Below are positions 58,685 to 64,000 of a stretch of DNA of 64,000 nt, one piece after another. This DNA comes from Arthrobacter sp. DNA4. Lineage in GTDB: Bacteria; Actinomycetota; Actinomycetes; Actinomycetales; Micrococcaceae. Each line of letters begins with the position of its first letter. Within the stretch, counting starts at the first letter, position 1. The stretch lies in contig NZ_CP101466.1 of the NCBI RefSeq assembly GCF_024362385.1, positions 744,001 through 808,000 of the forward strand. Direction: 5' to 3'. Below the pieces are notes generated by a model that was not told where the DNA came from, did not search any database, and saw only the letters and a program-made list of their open reading frames with translations. Made by a program: the position numbers and the translations under genes.

Positions 58685-59361
58685 GCAGGATCTTGATTGT
58701 TGAGGACGAGGAGTCGTTCAGCGATCCCTTGTCCTATTTGCTGGGCAAAGAAGGGTTCGAGGTAGAGGTGGTGGACAACGGGCTGGATGCCATCACCGAA
58801 TTCGACCGCAACGGCGCCGACCTGGTGCTGCTGGACCTGCAGCTGCCCGGGCTTTCCGGCACGGAGGTGTGCCGCCAGCTCCGGCAGCGTTCCAGCGTCC
58901 CCGTGATCATGCTGACCGCCAAGGACTCGGAAATCGACAAAGTGGTGGGTCTGGAACTCGGCGCGGACGACTACGTCACCAAACCCTACTCATCCCGTGA
59001 ACTGGTGGCCCGTGTCCGGGCTGTCCTGCGGCGCCAGGGCGAACCTGAGGAACTGATCTCCGCCACCGTCCAGGCCGGGCCCGTCCGCATGGACATTGAA
59101 CGGCACGTGGTGAGCGTGGACGGCGAGCAGGTCCTGCTTCCCCTGAAGGAGTTCGAGCTTCTGGAGATGCTCCTGCGCAACTCGGGCCGGGTGCTCACGC
59201 GCGGGCAGCTGATCGACCGCGTGTGGGGCTCTGACTATGTTGGCGACACCAAAACCCTGGACGTGCATGTGAAGCGCCTCCGCGGCAAGATCGAACCGGA
59301 TCCCTCGGCCCCCCGTTACCTGGTGACTGTCCGTGGCCTGGGCTACAAGTTCGAGCCGTAG
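58681..59361 (+). CDS. regX3: OmpR-family response regulator RegX3
   Basis: 226 residues from TTG 58681, with GAGGAG 7 nt upstream and a 4-nt overlap with senX3. The receiver domain has the acidic pair ED (residues 8-10), phospho-acceptor D52 in LVLLDLQLPG, and the Lys in VTKPYSSRE. The winged-helix output shows LKEFELLEMLLRNSGRVLTRGQLIDRVWGSDY and the wing GLGYKFEP at the end. It activates phosphate-starvation genes. A bidirectional terminator follows. Confidence 0.97.
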   Translation: MSRILIVEDEESFSDPLSYLLGKEGFEVEVVDNGLDAITEFDRNGADLVLLDLQLPGLSGTEVCRQLRQRSSVPVIMLTAKDSEIDKVVGLELGADDYVTKPYSSRELVARVRAVLRRQGEPEELISATVQAGPVRMDIERHVVSVDGEQVLLPLKEFELLEMLLRNSGRVLTRGQLIDRVWGSDYVGDTKTLDVHVKRLRGKIEPDPSAPRYLVTVRGLGYKFEP

Positions 59362-59384
59362 GGCAACATCGCAAAATACCGCAA

Positions 59385-59416
59385 AAAAGGGAGGAGCCGC
59401 ATGGCTCCTCCCTTTT
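59385..59416. terminator. Bidirectional terminator between regX3 and the lipoprotein gene
   Basis: A 14-bp perfect stem AAAAGGGAGGAGCC (59385-59398) with GGCTCCTCCCTTTT (59403-59416) and a 4-nt GCAT loop, giving A/T tracts on both sides. Confidence 0.92.
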
Positions 59417-59442
59417 GGTGTCCGCTGCTTGCAGCGCCCGCT

Positions 59443-60045
59443 TTAGCGGGTGGTGGCGGTTGCCGTTGCCGTGGCGCTGGAGGTTGCACCGGCGGAGGAC
59501 GTTGCGCCCGCACCTGCGGAAGAAGAGGACGACGGCGTGGGCGTCGCCGAGGGGCTCGGGGTGGGGACGTAGTCCTTGTACTCCTGCAGGGTGGCGTCCA
59601 GGACGGGAACCTTGACCGTGCTGCTGACGTTGGTGCCGTTCTCGCTGATCTTGACGTCCACCAGCGAGCCCGGCTTGCCGCCGGTGGTGCTCAGGATGGC
59701 CTCGTCCGACTTTTCGTTCAGCAGGGTGTAGCCGTTGGCCTTCACCGAAACTTCGGTCTGTGAGCCCTTCGCACCGTTGACGGTCAGCTTCACGTCCTTG
59801 GAGGAGGAGTTGTAGACGGCACCGATCAGGCGGCCGGGTTCGTTCTCGCCGGTGGAGACAATGAGGATGTTCCGCAGCTGCAGCGGACCGAGGTCTGCGC
59901 GGATGCCGTCCGAGGCGGAGTACTGATGGCTGGTCTGCTGGGGCGTGATGTAACCGCAGCCCGCGGTCAGCAGGCTGGCGCCAAGGGCAGCAGCCGTCAG
60001 TGCCAGTTTGCCGCGCTGGGCCCGGTTCATCGCAGTGGAACGCAC
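59443..60045 (-). CDS. Secreted lipoprotein of unknown function
   Basis: 200 residues from GTG 60045, with GAGGAG 8 nt upstream. A lipoprotein signal ends LLTAGC, with C30 as the lipidated residue. A beta-rich domain (about 45-155) has a repeated pattern resembling an Ig-like fold (GRLIGAVYNSSSKDVKLTVNG). The last 45 residues are Ser/Ala/Thr/Pro-rich, probably a wall-spanning tail. It is divergent from carD. I recognise no family beyond a general surface lipoprotein. Confidence 0.85.
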   Translation of the reverse strand: MRSTAMNRAQRGKLALTAAALGASLLTAGCGYITPQQTSHQYSASDGIRADLGPLQLRNILIVSTGENEPGRLIGAVYNSSSKDVKLTVNGAKGSQTEVSVKANGYTLLNEKSDEAILSTTGGKPGSLVDVKISENGTNVSSTVKVPVLDATLQEYKDYVPTPSPSATPTPSSSSSAGAGATSSAGATSSATATATATTR

Positions 60046-60301
60046 GTCACGTACTCCTCGAGAAATTTGAAGTCTTTTTCAGCCATAGCCTATCCGCAAA
60101 GAGGGGCAAACGAGGATTCGGCGGTGTCACATCCCCCATGGGAGCGCTCACCTGATGCACTAATCAGCGCATCCGTCAAGGGGGTGGAGGGGGTTGATTG
60201 GGCCGTTTTCCCGCGTATTTTCGCGGTTGGGAGCCCTTTCTCCGGCCGGTCATATGCCTGAATCGTGATAAACTGGTCTGCGGGAAAGGGGAAATGTCCA
60301 C

Positions 60302-60784
60302 ATGGTATTTGAGGTCGGCGAGACAGTAGTTTACCCTCACCACGGTGCTGCGAAGATTGAAGAAATCAAGATGCGCACCATCAAGGGCGAAGAGAAGATG
60401 TATCTCAAGCTCAAGGTGGCTCAGGGTGATCTGACCATTGAAGTTCCAGCAGAGAACGTTGACCTTGTTGGGGTCCGGGACGTAGTGGGCAAGGAAGGCC
60501 TGGAGCACGTGTTCGATGTGCTCCGTGCCGAGTTCACCGAGGAGCCCACCAACTGGTCACGCAGGTACAAGGCAAATCTGGAGAAGCTTGCTTCCGGTGA
60601 CGTCATCAAGGTGGCAGAGGTTGTTCGCGACCTGTGGCGCCGGGATCACGACCGGGGCCTTTCCGCAGGCGAGAAGCGAATGCTGGCCAAGGCCCGCCAG
60701 ATTCTGATTTCAGAACTGGCGCTGGCTGAGAAGACCGACGAGGAGAAGGCTGCAAGCGTTCTCGACGAGGTCCTGGCTTCCTAA
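60302..60784 (+). CDS. carD: CarD-family transcriptional regulator
   Basis: 160 residues from ATG 60302 with AAGGGG upstream. The N-terminal Tudor-like domain ([22 protein letters not shown]) binds the RNA polymerase beta subunit. The helical DNA-binding domain ([45 protein letters not shown]) carries the conserved Trp that stabilises the open promoter complex. CarD is essential for rRNA promoter function in mycobacteria. A strong terminator follows, separating it from ispD. Confidence 0.97.
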   Translation: MVFEVGETVVYPHHGAAKIEEIKMRTIKGEEKMYLKLKVAQGDLTIEVPAENVDLVGVRDVVGKEGLEHVFDVLRAEFTEEPTNWSRRYKANLEKLASGDVIKVAEVVRDLWRRDHDRGLSAGEKRMLAKARQILISELALAEKTDEEKAASVLDEVLAS

Positions 60785-60790
60785 GAATTT

Positions 60791-60831
60791 AGCCCCGGCT
60801 GCACGCAAGTGCCGCCGGGGCTTCTTTTTTT
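60791..60831 (+). terminator. Intrinsic terminator after carD
   Basis: AGCCCCGGC (60791-60799) pairs with GCCGGGGCT (60814-60822), with an inner GCAC/GTGC stem, then TTCTTTTTTT on the plus strand. Confidence 0.93.
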
Positions 60832-60893
60832 GGGCCCACCGCGGCGGTGCCTTAAGCACCCATCGGAAGTGGCGGCGTCGTAGGCTTGTCCGC

Positions 60894-61676
60894 ATGAGTG
60901 AATCACCCACGCGCCTGGTCACAGCGGTCATCGTGGTTGCCGCAGGTTCCGGGCAGCGCCTCGGCTATGGCATGCCCAAGGCTGCCGTTCCGCTGGGCGG
61001 AGAACCAATCCTGATGCATGCCCTGCGCGGCATTGTCGCGTCCGGTGTGGCCACCCAGGTGTGCGTCGCGCTGCCCGCCGGCGACCAGGACCTGCGCCGG
61101 CTGTGCGACGACTTCCGGGAGGAACTTGCCGACGGTGGGCCCCTCCTGACGGTTGTTGACGGCGGATCCACCAGGGCGGGGTCCGTGCGTGCCGGAATCG
61201 CCGCACTCATGGAGGGCATCGAGGCCGTCCTGGTCCATGACGCCGCGCGGGCCCTCACCCCCGAATCCGTTTTCCACCGCGTCAGCGACTCCCTTGTTGC
61301 CGGCGCCGCCGCTGTCATTCCCGTGCTCCCGGTGGTGGACACGGTCAAAACCGTGGCTGCCACGGCCGTCGATGACACTGCGCTTGCCCCCGAGGTCGTC
61401 ACGGGGACCGCCCGCCGCGAGGAACTGCGGGCGGTGCAGACTCCGCAGGGCTTCACGATCGGCACCCTGCTGAAGGCGCACGAGGCGGCGCAGGCTTTGG
61501 ACGACCAGCAGGCCGCGGCGGTCACCGATGACGCCATGCTCGTGGAGATGCTGGGTACCCCGGTCCATGCAGTCCGCGGGTCCACACAATCCCTGAAGAT
61601 CACCACCCCCCTGGACCTCATCTTCGCCGAGGGGCTCCTTGAGGGTCCGCTCGGTGCCCGGTGGGTGGAAGGATGA
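60894..61676 (+). CDS. ispD: 2-C-methyl-D-erythritol 4-phosphate cytidylyltransferase
   Basis: 260 residues from ATG 60894. The nucleotide-binding motif [17 protein letters not shown], the metal-binding VHDAARALT and the substrate loop QTPQGF identify IspD, the third step of the MEP isoprenoid pathway (CTP plus MEP to CDP-ME). It overlaps ispF by 4 nt (ATGA), so the two are co-translated. It lies downstream of carD, separated by a terminator, so it must have its own promoter. Confidence 0.97.
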   Translation: MSESPTRLVTAVIVVAAGSGQRLGYGMPKAAVPLGGEPILMHALRGIVASGVATQVCVALPAGDQDLRRLCDDFREELADGGPLLTVVDGGSTRAGSVRAGIAALMEGIEAVLVHDAARALTPESVFHRVSDSLVAGAAAVIPVLPVVDTVKTVAATAVDDTALAPEVVTGTARREELRAVQTPQGFTIGTLLKAHEAAQALDDQQAAAVTDDAMLVEMLGTPVHAVRGSTQSLKITTPLDLIFAEGLLEGPLGARWVEG

Positions 61677-62179
61677 GCCCGGACGTGGTCCTTCCGCGCA
61701 CGGGCGTGGGAATCGATGTCCATGCCTACGCCCCGGAGGATTCCCCCCGTCCGCTGTGGCTCGGCGGGCTCCTCTGGCCCGGCGAACGCGGCCTCGCCGG
61801 ACACTCTGACGGAGACGCCGTAGCCCATGCCGCCGCTGACGCCTTGTTTTCGGCTGCCGGCATCGGCGACCTTGGCACCCACTTCGGTACGGACCGTCCG
61901 GAATTCGCCGGAGCGTCCGGTGCCACCCTCCTCGCCGAGGCCGCACGGATCGTCAGGGCTGCCGGGTTCGAGATCGGCAACGTGGCCGTGCAGTTCGTGG
62001 CCAACCGGCCCAAATTCGGGCCCCGGCGGGAAGAGTCTCAAAGGGTCCTGAGCGAGGCGGCAGGCGCCCACGTCGGCGTCACGGCAACCACCAGTGACGG
62101 CCTGGGATTCACCGGGCGCGGGGAGGGCATCTCCGCCGTGGCCACCGCCCTGGTGTATCCGCAGCCCCCACGCCCGTGA
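61673..62179 (+). CDS. ispF: 2-C-methyl-D-erythritol 2,4-cyclodiphosphate synthase
   Basis: 168 residues from ATG 61673, overlapping ispD by 4 nt. Zinc ligands are visible in GIDVHAY and [11 protein letters not shown]. The substrate-binding [12 protein letters not shown] and the C-terminal [17 protein letters not shown] are typical. IspF forms the cyclic diphosphate intermediate of the MEP pathway. The gap to cysS is 31 nt. Confidence 0.97.
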   Translation: MSPDVVLPRTGVGIDVHAYAPEDSPRPLWLGGLLWPGERGLAGHSDGDAVAHAAADALFSAAGIGDLGTHFGTDRPEFAGASGATLLAEAARIVRAAGFEIGNVAVQFVANRPKFGPRREESQRVLSEAAGAHVGVTATTSDGLGFTGRGEGISAVATALVYPQPPRP

Positions 62180-62210
62180 GGCAGCCGGGCCCATCAGTTA
62201 CTCTGGAGCG

Positions 62211-63671
62211 GTGACCCTGCGCTTCTATGACACTGCCTCCGCCGAAGTCCGGAACTTCGTCCCCCTCCTCGAGGGCAAGGTCAGCCTCTACTACTGCGGA
62301 GCCACGGTCCAGGGGATGCCGCACGTGGGCCACATCCGTTCAGCCATCGCGTTCGACCAGCTCACCCGCTGGCTTCAGTACCGGGGCCTGCGTGTCACTG
62401 TCGTCCGCAACGTGACGGACATTGACGACAAGATCCTGGCCAAGTCCGAGGCTTCCTTCGCCCCCGATTTCAGCCCGGAACCCGGAGAAGTAGCCCGCGA
62501 AGAATGGTGGGCTCTGGCGTACCGCTACGAGCAGGAGTTCCTCAAGGCCTACGACACCTTGGGTGTTTCGCGCCCCACCTACGAACCCAGGGCCACCGGG
62601 CACATTCCTGAGATGCACGCCCTGATCCAGCAGCTGATCGACCGCGGCCACGCGTACCCGGCGCTGGACGACTCGGGCGATGTGTACTTCGACGTCCGCT
62701 CCTGGAACAAGTACGGCGCGTTGACCCGGCAGAACATCGACGACATGCAGGCAGCGCCCGACGCCGATCCCCGGGGCAAGAAGGACCCCCGCGACTTTGC
62801 GCTGTGGAAGGGTTCCAAAGAAGGAGAGCTACCACCGCCAGCTGGTCCTCGCCTTGGGGCGCCGCCCGGCTGGCACCTTGAGTGCTCCGCCATGGTCACC
62901 AAGTACCTCGGCACCGCCTTCGATATCCACGGCGGCGGCTTGGACCTGCGGTTCCCGCACCACGAAAACGAGATGGCGCAGTCGCAGGCGGCGGGACACC
63001 CCTTCGCCAACTTCTGGATGCACAACGGCATGGTGACCTATCAGGGCGAAAAGATGTCCAAGTCCATCGGCAACACCATCAGCCCGGCGGAAATGCTGGA
63101 ACTCGCCCCGCCCCGGGTGGTCCGCTACTACCTGGGACAGGCGCACTACCGGTCCATCCTGGACTACCGCCCCACGTCCCTGCAGGAGGCCGCCGCCGCC
63201 GTCGAACGCATTGACGGATTCCTGGCCAAGGCTGCGGCACGCTTCGACGGTGACCCGGGCCTCGCGGACGGCCACCACGGTTCATCGTCCGCAGCTGTGG
63301 AGGCCTTCTGCGAAGCAATGGACGACGACCTCAACGTCCCGCGCGCCCTGGCCGCCCTGCACGAAACTGTCAGGGCGGGCAACACAGCCCTCGCCGAAGG
63401 GGACGACGACGCCGCCCGGAACGCGATGCACGCCGTCATCCTCATGACCGGGGTCCTGGGCCTGAACGCCGTGGCAGGCTCCGCGGCGGTGAGCACGCGT
63501 GAAGCCGAGGCGCTGGGAGTTCTGGTGGAGGCGCAGCTGTCCGCCCGGGCGGCTGCCCGCGCCGACAAGGACTGGGCAAGGTCCGACTCCATCCGGGACA
63601 CCCTCAACCAGGCTGGGGTCGTCGTAGAGGACGGCCCGGACGGCGCCACCTGGAGCCTCAAGCGGGACTGA
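62211..63671 (+). CDS. cysS: Cysteinyl-tRNA synthetase, with apparent compensating frameshifts
   Basis: 486 residues from GTG 62211 with GGAG just upstream. Zinc ligand C29 and the HIGH-type motif PHVGH (37-41) start the class I catalytic domain. WHLECSAM with C225 and the HHENE cluster complete the zinc site, and the KMSKS motif reads GEKMSKSIG. It charges tRNA-Cys. Residues 207-218 read LPPPAGPRLGAP, where the family has the invariant SWxSPWG-type motif. The missing motif (ASWSSPWGA) is encoded in the overlapping minus-one frame at 62837-62863. Two compensating indels, or an assembly error, are likely. If real, activity could be affected. Confidence 0.93.
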   Translation: MTLRFYDTASAEVRNFVPLLEGKVSLYYCGATVQGMPHVGHIRSAIAFDQLTRWLQYRGLRVTVVRNVTDIDDKILAKSEASFAPDFSPEPGEVAREEWWALAYRYEQEFLKAYDTLGVSRPTYEPRATGHIPEMHALIQQLIDRGHAYPALDDSGDVYFDVRSWNKYGALTRQNIDDMQAAPDADPRGKKDPRDFALWKGSKEGELPPPAGPRLGAPPGWHLECSAMVTKYLGTAFDIHGGGLDLRFPHHENEMAQSQAAGHPFANFWMHNGMVTYQGEKMSKSIGNTISPAEMLELAPPRVVRYYLGQAHYRSILDYRPTSLQEAAAAVERIDGFLAKAAARFDGDPGLADGHHGSSSAAVEAFCEAMDDDLNVPRALAALHETVRAGNTALAEGDDDAARNAMHAVILMTGVLGLNAVAGSAAVSTREAEALGVLVEAQLSARAAARADKDWARSDSIRDTLNQAGVVVEDGPDGATWSLKRD

Positions 63672-63750
63672 ACAGGCCGCTGCCCCCGATTTTTTTCGGG
63701 TCAGTAGACTGGTATGCAGATTCAGTCAGCACAATCAAGGGTGGAACATC

Positions 63751-64000
63751 ATGGCCAACAATGGTCGCCGATCGGTTAAAGCGAAGAAGGGCCCAACCGT
63801 CGGAACCGGTGGCCATGGCCGCAAGGCCCTCGAGGGCAAGGGCCCCACGCCCAAAGCCGAGGACCGCGTTTACCACAAGGCGCACAAGGCACGGCAGCTT
63901 TCCGAACGGTCCGCTGCAAAGCGCGGGACCGGTGCCCGCAGCGCCGGCGCCGCCAAGTCCGGACCCAAGGGCCGTGCCACCGAGGAAGTCGTCACCGGAC
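63751..64000 (+). CDS. rlmB: 23S rRNA (guanosine-2'-O-)-methyltransferase RlmB, 3' end cut by window edge
   Basis: N-terminal 83 residues from ATG 63751, with AAGGGTGG upstream; no stop before the right edge. The Gly/Lys/Arg-rich start (MANNGRRSVKAKKG, VGTGGHGRKALEGKGPTPKAEDR, VYHKAHKARQLSERSA) matches the basic disordered N-terminus of actinobacterial RlmB/TrmH-type SpoU methyltransferases, ending at the EEVVTG that precedes the substrate-binding domain. The catalytic knot lies beyond the window. Order cysS-rlmB is conserved in actinobacteria. Confidence 0.88.
   Translation, partial: MANNGRRSVKAKKGPTVGTGGHGRKALEGKGPTPKAEDRVYHKAHKARQLSERSAAKRGTGARSAGAAKSGPKGRATEEVVTG

Noticed and set aside
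60846-60860. GGTGC-CTTAA-GCACC inverted repeat before ispD
   Set aside because: Short arms and no regulator nearby; it shares a CTTAAGCA core with the 31405 palindromes but this may be chance.
63685-63700. Short CCCGA-T6-TCGGG hairpin after cysS
   Set aside because: Only five base pairs with a T-only loop; too weak to call as a terminator.

Overview
The window is an ordinary stretch of high-GC actinobacterial chromosome, most likely from the Micrococcaceae (Arthrobacter, Pseudarthrobacter or a close relative). The evidence is marker combinations rather than a database match: a bacterial proteasome activator ending in GQYL, a gpmA-phoU-senX3-regX3 block, carD-ispD-ispF-cysS-rlmB in conserved actinobacterial order, an Rrf2/NsrR regulator beside a flavohemoprotein, GTP-dependent PEP carboxykinase, and frequent GTG/TTG starts with 1-4 nt stop/start overlaps. 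I see no prophage, IS element, CRISPR array, rRNA or replication origin. Four tRNA genes (Arg-ACG, Ser-GCT, Ser-TGA, Thr-CGT) lie on the minus strand; Arg, both Ser and Thr are each followed by a strong hairpin terminator.

Layout. 1-3.3 kb: a truncated OmpR-type response regulator divergent from a membrane-anchored Gly/Gln-rich protein, then a winged-helix regulator without a receiver domain. 3.5-10 kb: a SixA-like phosphatase, a LysR/EamA divergent pair, and a four-gene overlapping minus-strand operon (pseudo-ABC ATPase, YhgE/Pip membrane protein, TetR, small membrane protein) headed by a perfect TetR-like palindrome. 10-21 kb: a disulfide oxidoreductase, tRNA-Arg, pckG with three upstream palindromes, hmp/nsrR with a clustered operator region, manB, a RecQ helicase carrying a phosphoribosyltransferase-like tail, and an MFS exporter. 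21.5-31 kb: tRNA-Ser, GNAT and S9 peptidase, a FAD/NAD(P) protein, and a 1506-residue secreted nuclease/5'-nucleotidase. 31.5-49.3 kb: tRNA-Ser, quinone oxidoreductase, a PadR-regulated ABC exporter, cstA-yjiX peptide/pyruvate uptake, bpa, an aldo/keto reductase, several hypothetical proteins, NDH-2, a polysaccharide deacetylase, and a cluster of small genes. 49.4-64 kb: tRNA-Thr, then a dense core: secreted tripeptidyl peptidase-holB-tmk, cystathionine gamma-synthase, gpmA, phoU, senX3-regX3, carD, ispD-ispF, cysS and the 5' part of rlmB.

The genes mainly serve central metabolism (gluconeogenesis, glycolysis, isoprenoids, transsulfuration), phosphate sensing, nitric-oxide defence and DNA replication/repair. 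The most interesting items are small-scale: an apparent pair of compensating frameshifts in cysS that destroys a normally invariant motif, a degenerate ABC ATPase paired with YhgE/Pip, a 33-codon ORF translationally coupled to a HAD gene, a RecQ-PRTase fusion, and several clean palindromic operators upstream of identifiable regulators. I did not find a convincing new multi-gene system.
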